The notes under the pieces are model-generated. The model was not told where the DNA came from, made no database searches, and saw only the letters and a list, made by a program, of their open reading frames with translations. Position numbers and translations under genes: made by a program. A stretch of 64,000 bases of DNA from Pseudomonas frederiksbergensis (GTDB lineage: Bacteria > Pseudomonadota > Gammaproteobacteria > Pseudomonadales > Pseudomonadaceae): positions 434,001-498,000 of the forward strand of contig NZ_CP018319.1 of NCBI RefSeq assembly GCF_001952935.1, given 5' to 3'. Each line of letters starts with the position of its first letter. Position 1 is the first letter of the stretch. Below are positions 27,244 to 36,551 of the stretch, piece by piece.

Positions 27244-27867
27244 TCAATCCGGCCAATGCCGCGCAAAGACCGGTGCCAATGTCGGGTGCCGGTCAATGCG
27301 CGTAAGCCACGCGAAAAATCCGGGCCTTGCACTGCGTAAATACTCGCGACTGCCCGCCCATCTTGAAACCACCGCCGCCAGCACATCCAGTGCCCCCGGC
27401 GTCTCGTCGCCCAGATACAAATCGCCCGAGAACTGATCGGCAAACACCTCCCAACTCCGGTGCAGTCGCGCGCGGGCGCCGGCCATGAGGTTTTGCCTGG
27501 ACGATTCATCCGTCTCGGCCAGCCAGCGCTCGGGGTAGTCGATGATGCCAATCGCCGAATAGCAATTGCTGACGATGTACACCAGGCCGCGAATGGCCTG
27601 ATCCCGCTCGGCGGCGTTTTTCGGCAACAGGTTTGATTGCGGGAACGTGAGACCCAGGTGAATCAGAATCGCCGCGCTCTCGGTGAGAACGCTGCCATCG
27701 GGCAATTGCAGGGTCGGGACCTGCTTGAGCGGATTGAGCTTCTCCAGCGCGTGGGTCGCCTCGGGAGAGGTTTCAACGTCGATGAAGCGGTAAGGAATTT
27801 CGCACAGCTCCAGTGCCGCTTCTATCGCGGCAGCGCCGGAGTTCTGGTGTCCGTATAGCTGGTACAT
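27244..27867 (-). CDS. Glutathione S-transferase family protein
   Basis: A 207-residue GST: N-terminal thioredoxin-like domain (MYQLYGHQNSGAAAIEAAL, with VPTLQLPDGSVLTESAAIL holding the glutathione-binding cis-Pro and ES pair) and a helical C-terminal domain. The ATG has AGGAG at proper spacing. A long open frame continues upstream to 28476, but that part is only the antisense of the repeat peptide gene and is not coding. Confidence 0.88.
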   Translation of the reverse strand: MYQLYGHQNSGAAAIEAALELCEIPYRFIDVETSPEATHALEKLNPLKQVPTLQLPDGSVLTESAAILIHLGLTFPQSNLLPKNAAERDQAIRGLVYIVSNCYSAIGIIDYPERWLAETDESSRQNLMAGARARLHRSWEVFADQFSGDLYLGDETPGALDVLAAVVSRWAGSREYLRSARPGFFAWLTRIDRHPTLAPVFARHWPD

Positions 27868-28164
27868 ATCGCGCGCTCCTGGCGAAACGAAAATAGAGTC
27901 AGCAGACGAGCGAATACTCGTCATCGGCCAGTCTAGCCGGTGAACAACGGGGCGGTGGCGCCATGCTCGCCTATGAGCATGGCGTCGAACGCTGGTCACG
28001 ATGGCGGCCGAGGTGGGGAACTGGAACATCACGCTCATGTGGGGTGAGTCGTCCTTCCTATCATTGCCGTCGATGTTCACCATCACGGCAATGAAGTTCT
28101 CATAAAAAATCCGCGGCGTAACATCAGCCTCACACCAAACAACTACACCCCGGAGCACACCATC
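27868..28164. other. Divergent intergenic region with two inverted repeats
   Basis: The 297 bp between GST and the repeat-peptide gene has no gene. It holds GACGAG-N6-CTCGTC (27905-27922) and a perfect 10-bp inverted repeat CGCCATGCTC/GAGCATGGCG with a 6-nt loop (27959-27984), either of which could be an operator or transcript hairpin. Confidence 0.5.
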
Positions 28165-28449
28165 ATGAAACGCCAAACTATCCTCAGCATTGCTTTCTCG
28201 GTTTTCGCAGTTAACGCTTTCGCCGCTACCTCTGTTCACCCGGTTGTCGCTGAAGGCGGCTCGGATCGTCTGATTGAAAGTCGTGTGGCCGAAGGTGGCT
28301 CCGATCGTCTGATCGAAAGCCGCGTCGCTGAAGGTGGCTCCGATCGTCTGATCGAGAATCGCGTCGCTGAAGGTGGCTCCGATCGTTTGATCGAGAATCG
28401 CGTCGCTGAAGGTGGTTCGGATCGTCTGATCGAAAGCCGCGCGGTATAA
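28165..28449 (+). CDS. Exported tandem-repeat peptide (VAEGGSDRLIES repeats)
   Basis: A 94-residue protein with a signal peptide (TILSIAFSVFAVNAFA) followed by five direct 13-residue repeats VAEGGSDRLIE(S/N)R at residues 28-92, encoded by five 39-bp units at 28246-28440, and a final Ala-Val. Each unit has invariant GGSDRL and a net near-neutral charge. Related proteins in pseudomonads are sometimes labelled phage infection protein (from memory, without mechanistic support). A strong terminator follows, so it is a one-gene transcript. Function is not known; a secreted or periplasmic peptide is the only firm conclusion. Confidence 0.8.
   Translation: MKRQTILSIAFSVFAVNAFAATSVHPVVAEGGSDRLIESRVAEGGSDRLIESRVAEGGSDRLIENRVAEGGSDRLIENRVAEGGSDRLIESRAV
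28246..28440 (+). repeat. Five 39-bp coding tandem repeats
   Basis: In-frame units of 39 bp differ at a few third positions and at the Ser/Asn codon, so copy number could vary by slippage without breaking the frame. Confidence 0.9.
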
Positions 28450-28481
28450 ATGAATGGTTTTTACCGCGGTACTCAATAAAA

Positions 28482-28509
28482 AACCCGGCCTTATCAGCCG
28501 GGTTTTTTT
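28482..28509. terminator. Terminator between repeat-peptide gene and DUF1615 gene
   Basis: AACCCGGC/GCCGGGTT stem with a TTATCA loop and seven T residues; also A-rich on the other side, so it may serve both convergent genes. Confidence 0.9.
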
Positions 28510-28530
28510 ACGTCTGTTTTTAGCGCTCGG

Positions 28531-29625
28531 TCACTTGCCGGCCCGCGCCATGCAACGCTGATAACGCTCATCGACCCGTTTGGCAAACCACGCGGTGGTG
28601 AGTTTTCGGGTGATTTTCGGGCTTTGCAGCACAATCCCCGGCAACACCGCACGCGGTAATGGCCGACCTTCCGCCTGTTCGGCCAGGGCAAAAACCCGTG
28701 CATAGAGCTGGGTGTTCTCGAATTCGAAGTTTTTGCCCTCCTCCAATTGGTCCCTAATGGTCGGATTGCGCATGCCCAGTTGCTTGCCGAGGGTGCGCAC
28801 CGCCAATTCCGTGGTGCCAGGCATGATCGAATCGTAGCGGACCAGGTCACCATCCAGCGCCAGCGGTATGCCCGACGCGCGACTCACCGCGTTCTGAAAC
28901 GCGGCATTGCGACTGGCGTACCAACCGGCATTGAAATCGGCGAAGCGATACAACGGTTGTTTGTAGCTCACCGGATAACCGAGCAAGTGGGCTATACCGA
29001 AGTACAGGCCGCCGCGACGACTGAATACTTCACGACGGATCGAGCCGTTCACCGGGTACGGATAGGCCTTCGCCTGTTGCTCGGCGAAATCGATGCTGAC
29101 CTGCATCGGCCCACCGGTGTGCACCGGGTTGAACCCACCGAACAGCGTCCGGCCCATGGGCACCATGCCGATGAAGTCATCGAAAATCGCGCTGAGCTCT
29201 TTTTCACTGCGCGCCGCATTGAGTCGATCGCTGTAGCTTTTGCCATTGGATGAACTCACCTGCAGCGCACCGCTCACCAGCAAGCCGGGAATGTGGGCTT
29301 TGTCGGCACGGCGGTCGATCTCCGCGCGGGCGATTTTGCCCAGGCCCGGTACCGGCGGATCCACCTGGAAAGTCGATTCCTGCTCGGTGACCGCCAGGAC
29401 CGAGCACAGGTTTTGGGTGGATGGATAAATGTTCTGGGCAGCAAATGCTACGTAAATATCGGTAGCCCAGCCCTGGCGATCGGTGGTTTTGGCCGGCAGC
29501 AGGCGCACGATCTCGGCCTTGACCTCGGCAGGCTTGCGCGCCGGGAGCTCTTGCGTGCGCTGAGTACCGCAACCCGCCAGCACCAGCAGCGCGGCGACGC
29601 TCATCATCAATCGATTGGCTTGCAT
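28531..29625 (-). CDS. DUF1615 lipoprotein
   Basis: A 364-residue protein with a lipobox (LLVLAGC, Cys at residue 19) and a full-length DUF1615 domain (VLAVTEQESTFQVDPPVPGL, then MVPMGRTLFGGFNPVHTGGP). TEQES resembles the Glu-Ser signature of lytic transglycosylases, so a peptidoglycan-related role is possible, but this is inference. Probably attached to the outer membrane facing the periplasm. Confidence 0.85.
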   Translation of the reverse strand: MQANRLMMSVAALLVLAGCGTQRTQELPARKPAEVKAEIVRLLPAKTTDRQGWATDIYVAFAAQNIYPSTQNLCSVLAVTEQESTFQVDPPVPGLGKIARAEIDRRADKAHIPGLLVSGALQVSSSNGKSYSDRLNAARSEKELSAIFDDFIGMVPMGRTLFGGFNPVHTGGPMQVSIDFAEQQAKAYPYPVNGSIRREVFSRRGGLYFGIAHLLGYPVSYKQPLYRFADFNAGWYASRNAAFQNAVSRASGIPLALDGDLVRYDSIMPGTTELAVRTLGKQLGMRNPTIRDQLEEGKNFEFENTQLYARVFALAEQAEGRPLPRAVLPGIVLQSPKITRKLTTAWFAKRVDERYQRCMARAGK

Positions 29626-29836
29626 GTTGCTCCATCAAATCCGTTGAGGCCGGTTAACCATACGATCAATGGCATGGCGCAGGCTATGACTCTCGTCGCC
29701 GCGCCGTGTTCCGTAGAGACCGAGCCTGCGAGGCTGCTTTCAGCTGGGTCTGCGTGCCTTTCTCCGTTTGGCAGACAACCCGCCCGTCCGTCGCGGCTGA
29801 ACCATACTTGAGCCACACACCGAGGAGGACAGGCTC

Positions 29837-31372
29837 ATGAACCGTAGCGACGTACTGATCATCGGCGCCGGCCCGACCGGACTGGTGTTGGCGCTGTGGC
29901 TGAGCAAGCTTGGCGTGCAAGTGCGCATCATCGACAAGACCTCGGCCCCCGGAACCACGTCGCGTGCGCTGGCCGTCCAGGCGCGGACGCTGGAGCTGTA
30001 TCGCCAGCTCGACCTCAGCAATGCCGTGGTGCAGAACGGTCATCGAGTGGCCGCCGCCAATTTCTGGGTCAAGGGCGAACCCGTCGCGCGCTTGCCACTG
30101 AGCCGCATCGGCGAAGGCCTGACGCCCTATGCGTTCCTCGAAATCTTTCCTCAGGACGAACACGAACGGCTGCTGATAGAGCGCCTCGAAGCCTTTGGCG
30201 TCCAGGTTGAACGCAACACTGAGCTTGAGAATTTCGTGGAAACCGGTGACGGCATCACCGCCTTTTTGCGCTTGGCCGATGGTCAGGAGCAAACCTGCCA
30301 GGCCTGCTATCTGGCGGGTTGTGACGGTGCCCGGTCGATCGTGCGCAAGACCCTGGACACCGGTTTCCCTGGCGGCACCTACCAACAGGTTTTCTACGTC
30401 GCCGACGTGCAAGCCAGCGGGCCGACGTTCAACGGCGAACTGCACGTGGATCTCGATGAAGCGGATTTTCTCGCAGTGTTTCCCTTGGCCGGTGAAGGCC
30501 GCGCTCGTCTGATCGGCACCGTACGCGACGAACGCGCCGACCAGGTCGACACCCTGCAATTTGAAGACGTCAGCAGCCGGGCCATCGAGCATATGAAAGT
30601 GAAGATCGAGCAACTGAACTGGTTCTCGACCTACCGCGTGCATCATCGGGTGGCGGATCACTTTCAAACCGGGCGCGCGTTTCTATTGGGTGACGCCGCC
30701 CACGTCCACAGCCCCGCCGGGGGCCAGGGCATGAACACCGGCATTGGCGATGCCATCAACCTCGCCTGGAAACTCGCGGCGGTGTTGAGCGGCGGCGCTG
30801 AGGCCAAACTCCTCGACACTTACGAAACCGAGCGCATCGCGTTTGCCCGCAAACTGGTCGCCACCACCGATCGGGTGTTCAGCTTTGTCACGGCCGAAGG
30901 GCGCATCGCGGATTTACTGCGCACGCGCCTGACGCCGTTGTTGATTCCGAAAATGGCATCGTTTGAGGCGTCCCGCGAGTTCCTGTTTCGCACGGTGTCG
31001 CAGATCACCCTGAATTATCGCGGGATGCCGTTGAGCGCGGGCGTTGCCGGCCATGTTCACGGTGGCGACCGCCTGCCGTGGGCTCACGACGGTGAGGGGG
31101 ACAATTTCGAATCGCTGAAGTGTCTGACCTGGCAGGTGCATGTGTATGGCGACACCAGCGACGAAATGATCGCCTGGTGCCACGAACATCATTTGCCGTT
31201 GCATGTGTTTGACTGGCGGCCGGCGTTTGAAGCGGCGGGGCTGGGGCGTAACGGGTTTTACCTGTTGCGGCCGGACACGTATGTGGCGATTGCCGACAAT
31301 TCTGCCGATCCCAAGGTGATCGAGCGGTACTTGCGGGATCACGGGATCAGGCCGTTTTTTGGCGTCCGCTGA
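29837..31372 (+). CDS. FAD-dependent aromatic monooxygenase (PheA/TfdB type)
   Basis: A 511-residue flavoprotein hydroxylase. The N-terminal dinucleotide fold is DVLIIGAGPTGLVLALWLSK (residues 5-24), the DG motif CDGARSIVRK lies near 170-180 and the second FAD motif LLGDAAHVHSPAGGQGMNTG near 286-305, all typical of the PHBH/phenol hydroxylase class. A C-terminal thioredoxin-like domain follows. GAGGA precedes the ATG. The substrate is unknown; a phenolic or similar aromatic compound is likely. Confidence 0.9.
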   Translation: MNRSDVLIIGAGPTGLVLALWLSKLGVQVRIIDKTSAPGTTSRALAVQARTLELYRQLDLSNAVVQNGHRVAAANFWVKGEPVARLPLSRIGEGLTPYAFLEIFPQDEHERLLIERLEAFGVQVERNTELENFVETGDGITAFLRLADGQEQTCQACYLAGCDGARSIVRKTLDTGFPGGTYQQVFYVADVQASGPTFNGELHVDLDEADFLAVFPLAGEGRARLIGTVRDERADQVDTLQFEDVSSRAIEHMKVKIEQLNWFSTYRVHHRVADHFQTGRAFLLGDAAHVHSPAGGQGMNTGIGDAINLAWKLAAVLSGGAEAKLLDTYETERIAFARKLVATTDRVFSFVTAEGRIADLLRTRLTPLLIPKMASFEASREFLFRTVSQITLNYRGMPLSAGVAGHVHGGDRLPWAHDGEGDNFESLKCLTWQVHVYGDTSDEMIAWCHEHHLPLHVFDWRPAFEAAGLGRNGFYLLRPDTYVAIADNSADPKVIERYLRDHGIRPFFGVR

Positions 31373-31373
31373 T

Positions 31374-31404
31374 GATCGTTCCCACGCTCTGCGTGGGAAC
31401 GATC
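31374..31404. repeat. Single-hairpin family B element
   Basis: GATCGTTCCCACGC and GCGTGGGAACGATC form one hairpin between convergent genes; this is the end arm of the larger B element without its interior. Confidence 0.85.
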
Positions 31405-31415
31405 ACGTCAAGATC

Positions 31416-32390
31416 TCAGATCCCGGCCAGCGCCAGGTCCATCGCGAAGTAAGTGAAGATCAGATCCGCCCCGGCCCGCTTGATCGCGCCAAGGCTCTCA
31501 CGCACCACGCGATCTTCATCGATCGCCCCGGCCTGGGCGGCGAATTTGATCATCGCGTACTCGCCGCTCACCTGATACGCCGACAGCGGCAAGCGCGAGG
31601 CTTCACGGATGTCGCGGATGATGTCCAGGTACGCCCCGGCCGGTTTGACCATCAGTGCGTCGGCGCCCTCCTGCTCGTCCATCAGGGATTCGCGCACGGC
31701 TTCGCGGCGGTTCATCGGGTTCATCTGGTAGCTTTTGCGATCGCCCTTGAGCGCGCTGCCGCCGGCTTCACGGAACGGACCGTAGAGTGCCGAGGCAAAC
31801 TTGGTCGAATAGGCCATGATCGCGGTCTGGTTGAAACCCGCTTCATCGAGTGCCCGGCGAATGGCCTGAACCTGCCCGTCCATCGCGGCCGACGGGGCGA
31901 TCACATCGGCGCCGGCACGGGCGGCAGCCACCGCTTGTTTGCCGAGATTGATCAGGGTCTGGTCGTTGTCGACTTCATGGTTGTGCAACACGCCGCAATG
32001 GCCGTGGTCGGTGTACTCACAGAAGCAGGTGTCGGACATCACAATCATGTCCGGCACCGCATCCTTGGCGATGCGCGACATGCGCGACACCAGACCGTTA
32101 TCGCTCCAGGTGTCGCTACCGTTGCCGTCCAAATGGTGCGACACGCCGAACGTCATCACCGACTTGATCCCGGCGCGGGCATATCGCTCGATCTCACCTG
32201 CCAGTTTCGACTCCGGGATACGCATCACGCCGGGCATGCTTTTGATCGGGACGAAGTCATCGATCTCTTCTTCGACGAAAATCGGCAGCACCAGATCGTT
32301 CAAGCTGAACTCGGTTTCCTGGAACAGGCTGCGCAGGCTCGCATTGCGGCGCAGGCGGCGTGGACGTGCTTCGGGGAACTGACTGGACAT
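31416..32390 (-). CDS. hemB: Delta-aminolevulinic acid dehydratase, zinc-type (HemB)
   Basis: A 324-residue enzyme condensing two 5-aminolevulinates to porphobilinogen in haem synthesis. Schiff-base Lys249 is in [11 protein letters not shown] and Lys197 in YSTKFAS. Cys122, Cys124 and Cys132 ([15 protein letters not shown]) form the C-x-C-x7-C zinc site of the E. coli/animal type. The P. aeruginosa housekeeping HemB is, from the literature, a magnesium type with Asp at these places, so this may be a second copy. AGGAA precedes the ATG. Other haem genes are not adjacent. Confidence 0.93.
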   Translation of the reverse strand: MSSQFPEARPRRLRRNASLRSLFQETEFSLNDLVLPIFVEEEIDDFVPIKSMPGVMRIPESKLAGEIERYARAGIKSVMTFGVSHHLDGNGSDTWSDNGLVSRMSRIAKDAVPDMIVMSDTCFCEYTDHGHCGVLHNHEVDNDQTLINLGKQAVAAARAGADVIAPSAAMDGQVQAIRRALDEAGFNQTAIMAYSTKFASALYGPFREAGGSALKGDRKSYQMNPMNRREAVRESLMDEQEGADALMVKPAGAYLDIIRDIREASRLPLSAYQVSGEYAMIKFAAQAGAIDEDRVVRESLGAIKRAGADLIFTYFAMDLALAGI

Positions 32391-32526
32391 GTTGATTTCC
32401 TGAAAAACGGAGGACGAGACGAAAGTCGTAGGGGGCGAAGCTTATGCCCTGGACCTTGCAGGGCACAAACCTCAGGTGAGGAAAAACCCTTACCGGTTCG
32501 GCAATAATCACCGCTCCCCATCAGAT

Positions 32527-32634
32527 GATCGTTCCCACGCTCTGCGTGGGAATGCAGCCAGGGACGCTCTGCGTCCCAAAAGCGTGACGCGGAGCGTCAC
32601 AAGAGGCATTCCCACGCGGAGCGTGGGAACGATC
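32527..32634. repeat. Family B multi-hairpin repeat
   Basis: About 110 bp bounded by GATCGTTCCCACGC and its inverse, with inner GGGACGC/GCGTCCC and TGACGC/GCGTCA hairpins. Lies between same-strand phzF-like and hemB genes. Confidence 0.9.
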
Positions 32635-32664
32635 AGCGCAGGCTCGGCATCTGCCACATGTCGC

Positions 32665-33507
32665 TTACAGTGTCAGCGTTCCACTGATGCAGGTCACCAC
32701 CGCGCCGCCGATCCAGATCTCGTCGCCCACTTGCTCGACCTGAATGCGTCCGGCGCGGCCCATGGTCAGGCCCTGGCTGACCACATAGGACGCCGGCGCC
32801 AGTCCTGCGCTGAGCAGCCATTGGGCAATTCCGGCGTTCAGGCTGCCGGTGGCGGGGTCTTCCGGCATGCCGTCGCCGGAGATGAACGCCCGCACTTCGA
32901 ACTGTGCGTCATCACCATCACGCTCGGGATGCCAGGGCGCGATGACACCGACGGCCAGGCCAAGCATTTGCGAATGATCCGGTTGCAGGTCCAGCACCTG
33001 CTGGCGATCCTCGACCATCACGGCCAGCCACCCCGCACCGTTGTCGACCCACTGAGTGCGCACGATCGCCCCCGATTCCAGGCCGAGCCCCCGCCGCACC
33101 CGTTCCATCACATCGGCTTCAACCTGCCCGGTTTTGAGCAATGGCGGTGCGAGAAAGGCCAGCTCTGCCCCTTGTCGACGAACCCGCACCAGCCCCACGC
33201 CGCATTCCTGAATGATCTCTTCGCCCTTGGGCACGCCACCGGCTTCCAGCCACGCATGGCAGGTGCCCAGTGTCGGATGACCGGCGAATGGCAATTCGCT
33301 CAGGGTGGTGAAGATCCGCACGCGATAGTCGGCGCGAGGATCGCGCGGTTCGAGTATGAATGTGGTTTCGCTGAGGTTGGTCCAGCTGGCGAATGCCGCC
33401 ATGCGCTCATCGCTGAGCTCATCGGCGTCGAACACCACCGCCAATGGATTGCCCTTGAGCGCCACACGGCTGAAGACATCTACTTGCTTGAAATCGAATG
33501 AGTGCAT
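32665..33507 (-). CDS. PhzF-family isomerase-like protein
   Basis: A 280-residue protein with two diaminopimelate-epimerase-fold halves. N-terminal FKQVDVFSRVALKGNPLAVV and ETTFIL contain the family's conserved Glu (the PhzF catalytic Glu45 equivalent), with SELPFAGHPTLGT and DPATGSLNAGIAQWL as the two signature loops. It is a member of the broad YddE/PhzF group, not evidence of phenazine production, since no phz genes are near. The start has AAGGAAGG at good spacing. Confidence 0.88.
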   Translation of the reverse strand: MHSFDFKQVDVFSRVALKGNPLAVVFDADELSDERMAAFASWTNLSETTFILEPRDPRADYRVRIFTTLSELPFAGHPTLGTCHAWLEAGGVPKGEEIIQECGVGLVRVRRQGAELAFLAPPLLKTGQVEADVMERVRRGLGLESGAIVRTQWVDNGAGWLAVMVEDRQQVLDLQPDHSQMLGLAVGVIAPWHPERDGDDAQFEVRAFISGDGMPEDPATGSLNAGIAQWLLSAGLAPASYVVSQGLTMGRAGRIQVEQVGDEIWIGGAVVTCISGTLTL

Positions 33508-33525
33508 GGCCTTCCTTGGTATTGA

Positions 33526-34239
33526 TCAAATCGAAGCGTTCGGCTTGGGGATTTCCAGCCCGCGCATCACCGCCGGCCGCGCCAGAAAGCGCTCCAGCAC
33601 CCGCGTGACGTTGGTGAAGTCGTTTATGCCCACCAGCTCGCCAGCCTCATAGAAGCCGATCAGGTTTCGCACCCAGGGGAAGGTTGCGATGTCGGCGATG
33701 GTGTAGCGCTCGCCCATGATCCAGTTGCGCCCTTCCAGGCGGTTATCGAGGACATTGAGCAGGCGTCTGCTTTCATCGACGTAGCGGTCACGGGGACGTT
33801 TGTCCTCGTAGTCCTTGCCGGCGAATCTGTTGAAAAAACCGAGCTGGCCGAACATTGGCCCGATGCCGCCCATCTGAAACATCAGCCACGCAATGGTCTC
33901 GTAGCGAGCCGCCGATTCCTGGGCCAGCAGTTGCCCGCTCTTGTCGGCCAGGTAAATCAGAATCGCCCCGGACTCGAACAGTGCCAGGGGTTGGTCCCCC
34001 GGGCCGTGGGGGTCGAGGATCGCCGGAATCTTGTTGTTGGGGTTCAGCGAAAGAAATTCGGGGGACATCTGGTCATGGGTTTCGAAGCCCACCCGATGCG
34101 GTTCGTAGGGCAGTCCGATCTCTTCGAGCATGATCGACACCTTGACGCCGTTGGGTGTCGGCAAGGAGTAAAGCTGGATCCACTCGGGGTATTGAGCCGG
34201 CCATTTTTGGGTAATCGGGAACGCGGACAGATCGGTCAT
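33526..34239 (-). CDS. Glutathione S-transferase / disulfide-bond oxidoreductase (YghU/YfcG type)
   Basis: A 237-residue GST-like protein with TPNGVKVSIMLEEIGLPYEP (the Thr/Asn-for-Ser/Tyr active region of Nu-class enzymes), NPNNKIPAILDPHG and LFESGAILIYLADKSG, and the C-terminal DIATFPWVRNLIGFY. Nu-class members act as glutathione-dependent disulfide reductases. I chose the ATG at 34239; an upstream ATG adds five residues. It lies 18 bp after the PhzF-like start and is transcribed in the same direction. Confidence 0.85.
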   Translation of the reverse strand: MTDLSAFPITQKWPAQYPEWIQLYSLPTPNGVKVSIMLEEIGLPYEPHRVGFETHDQMSPEFLSLNPNNKIPAILDPHGPGDQPLALFESGAILIYLADKSGQLLAQESAARYETIAWLMFQMGGIGPMFGQLGFFNRFAGKDYEDKRPRDRYVDESRRLLNVLDNRLEGRNWIMGERYTIADIATFPWVRNLIGFYEAGELVGINDFTNVTRVLERFLARPAVMRGLEIPKPNASI

Positions 34240-34609
34240 GGGAAGCATCCACACGGAAAAAGTCGACGCTGATCATAATGGAGGGCTGGCGAAGGCCGCG
34301 AATTTTTGGCGTTATCAATATTGCTGATGAGCAAGATCAGAAGATCGCAGCCTGTAAATGGGGCCAACACCTGTACTGTGTCCATAAATCCGCAACATCC
34401 TGTCGATAACCTCTGCTCTAACCCATCTCAGGTTGCCGCTACAGTGCTGCGCACTCGCTCGGATCGAACCAAATGGGCTTCAGAGGACTCTGAGCATTGC
34501 CCTTTCGGAAACGGACCGGCCCAACGACATGGAAAACACCCGATGCACGGAGCTGGCGGTGTAAAGGTTTGTCAGCCTTAACTGAATGCGCTGAAGATCA
34601 CCTATTCAA
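34240..34609. other. Intergenic region without recognised gene
   Basis: The 370 bp between divergent GST and histidine phosphatase genes has only short frames with no homology I recognise. It should hold both promoters; I see no strong palindrome. Confidence 0.5.
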
Positions 34610-35284
34610 ATGATGAACCTTTTCAAATTAGCCCAACGCTTCAAACATCGCGCGTATGTCCTCCTGCCTTCCCTGTTGGCGGTCAGCGCGCTGTTCCTGT
34701 CCCTTGAATCCAGCGAAAGCCGCGCCCAACCGGCGGACGGTACCCAGACGCTGGTGTTCCTGCGCCATGCGGAAAAACCCGCCGGCGGCCTCGGCCAGCT
34801 CAACTGCCAGGGCCTGAACCGTGCCATCGACCTGGCCACCTTGCTGCCGGAAAAATTCGGCAAGGCCAACTACGTGTTTGCCGCCAACCCGACGCGCAAT
34901 GTCGAAGAAGGCGAACTGGACAATTCCTACAGTTACATCCGCCCCCTGATGACCATCAGCCCCAGCGCGATCAAGCTCGGGTTGCCGGTGAACATCAATT
35001 TCTCGGCCAACGACACCAGCGACCTGGCCGATGAACTGCTCGACGACAAATATCACAACTCGGTCATCTACACCGCCTGGTCCTCCGGCTACCTGCCGGA
35101 GCTGATCAACAGGGTTGCTGGAGAAGCCGTTGGCAAGAAACAGAACATTACCGATGACTGGGAATCCAGCGACTACGACTCGCTGTACGTGCTCACCCTG
35201 ACCTGGCACAACGGCAAGGCCAGTGTGCAGAGCCATGCCTACAAGCAAGGTCTGGATAATGGGCAGGAGACTTGTCCGACATAA
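34610..35284 (+). CDS. Exported histidine phosphatase family protein
   Basis: A 224-residue protein with an N-terminal hydrophobic segment (VLLPSLLAVSALFLSL), probably a signal peptide or anchor, then VFLRHAEKP whose Arg52-His53 is the branch-1 histidine phosphatase RHG motif (here RHA). The usual later catalytic His is not obvious, so activity is doubtful. Function unknown. Confidence 0.75.
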   Translation: MMNLFKLAQRFKHRAYVLLPSLLAVSALFLSLESSESRAQPADGTQTLVFLRHAEKPAGGLGQLNCQGLNRAIDLATLLPEKFGKANYVFAANPTRNVEEGELDNSYSYIRPLMTISPSAIKLGLPVNINFSANDTSDLADELLDDKYHNSVIYTAWSSGYLPELINRVAGEAVGKKQNITDDWESSDYDSLYVLTLTWHNGKASVQSHAYKQGLDNGQETCPT

Positions 35285-35315
35285 GCTCCGAGGGATTTGG
35301 TGCCTGCCAGGGCCT

Positions 35316-35408
35316 CATCGCGAGCAGGCTCACTCCCACACTGAATCTCGGTGATACACAAAATCTGAGTTCACTAAAAAACTAATGTGGGAGCGAGCCT
35401 GCTCCGGG
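35316..35408. repeat. Pair of single REP units (family A), tails facing
   Basis: One right-hand unit at 35316-35340 and one left-hand unit at 35384-35408 with decayed end (GCTCCGGGCGG). Between convergent genes. Confidence 0.75.
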
Positions 35409-35444
35409 CGGCGTTCCGACAATGGGGCCGGCAAATCCAACAGA

Positions 35445-36551
35445 TTACTTCTGATTGATGCGCCGCTCGCGCAGGTATTCAAGCACCGCAGCCCGCTCCC
35501 CGGCGAATTCAATGCGCCCCCCTTTCTTCTCCCGCTGAAACGCATACATCGGGTCGTAATACTCGCGAAGCAACCCTTCGATCCAGCCCCGGTGCAAGTC
35601 CACGGCCCCGCTGCTCGCCTGCTCCGCCAGCGCGTCTTCCATCAACATCAACAGCCGCCGATGGCGCTCACCGCCCAGACGTTTCTGCACATTGTTCAGG
35701 CTCTCCAGCAAGCGCTCGGAAAACAGCGCGAAGCCTTCATCGCCATGCACGCCGATGAACTCGGCACACAAGTCCACCACGTAATCGCGCAGGATCCGTT
35801 CGACCCGCCCTTCCAGGCTATCTTCCAGCCAGACCAACGGAAACTGCTGCATGCCCTGAAACAGCGGCAGCGGTAGCGCACAACTGCCGATCGCGCGGCT
35901 CTCGTCTTCCAGCACAAACTGCTCGATGCCCTGGGCGCGCTTCTTCAGCACGTCCACCGCCAGGCAGTTCTCAAAATCGATGTTGGAGGGCTGGCCGGTG
36001 GCGCGTTTACCGAAACTGGAGCCGCGATGATGGGCATGACCCTCAAGGTCCAGGCCGTTGCTCAACTGCGTGAGCACTTCGGTTTTGCCGGTGCCGGTCA
36101 TGCCGCCCAGCAAGACGAAATCACACTGGGCAACCGCCTGATCGAGCGTGTCGAGCAAGAAAGTGCGCATGGCCTTGTAGCCGCCACCCACTCGCGGATA
36201 GTCGATGCCCGCCTCGTCCTTGAGCCATTGCTGGACGATCTGCGAACGCAAACCACCGCGAAAACAATACAAATACCCATCAGGATGAGCCCGGGCAAAA
36301 TCGGCCCAGGCCTGGACGCGCTCGGCTTTTATCTCGCCGGACACCAACTGGTGACCCAGCGTAATGGCCGCTTGCTGGCCGTGTTGCTTGTAACAAGTGC
36401 CGACCCGTTGCCGCTCATGGTCATTCATCAGCGGCAGGTTGATCACGCCGGGGAACGAGCCTTTGAGAAATTCGACCGGCGCACGGGCATCCATCATCGG
36501 TCGGTCGTTGAGGAAAATGTCGCGGTAATCGGTGAATTCGATGGACATCAA
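35445..36551 (-). CDS. selU: tRNA 2-selenouridine synthase (SelU/MnmH)
   Basis: A 368-residue enzyme that replaces sulfur with selenium at wobble 2-thiouridine of tRNAs, via a geranylated intermediate, using selenophosphate. The N-terminal rhodanese domain has the catalytic-Cys loop [17 protein letters not shown] and the C-terminal ATPase-like part has the P-loop [12 protein letters not shown]. It overlaps selD by 4 bp (ATGA), so the two are translationally coupled and the pathway is locally complete from selenide to modified tRNA. Confidence 0.95.
   Translation of the reverse strand: MMSIEFTDYRDIFLNDRPMMDARAPVEFLKGSFPGVINLPLMNDHERQRVGTCYKQHGQQAAITLGHQLVSGEIKAERVQAWADFARAHPDGYLYCFRGGLRSQIVQQWLKDEAGIDYPRVGGGYKAMRTFLLDTLDQAVAQCDFVLLGGMTGTGKTEVLTQLSNGLDLEGHAHHRGSSFGKRATGQPSNIDFENCLAVDVLKKRAQGIEQFVLEDESRAIGSCALPLPLFQGMQQFPLVWLEDSLEGRVERILRDYVVDLCAEFIGVHGDEGFALFSERLLESLNNVQKRLGGERHRRLLMLMEDALAEQASSGAVDLHRGWIEGLLREYYDPMYAFQREKKGGRIEFAGERAAVLEYLRERRINQK

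Noticed and set aside
28246..28440. CRISPR-like array
   Set aside because: The 39-bp units are contiguous, without spacers, and encode an in-frame protein repeat.
27868..28476. N-terminal extension of the GST frame
   Set aside because: It is the reverse of the repeat-peptide gene and gives a DQTIGATFSD repeat; the ribosome site supports the internal ATG.
34306..34581. 91-codon frame in the gap before the histidine phosphatase
   Set aside because: No ribosome site, no recognisable motif and unusual composition.
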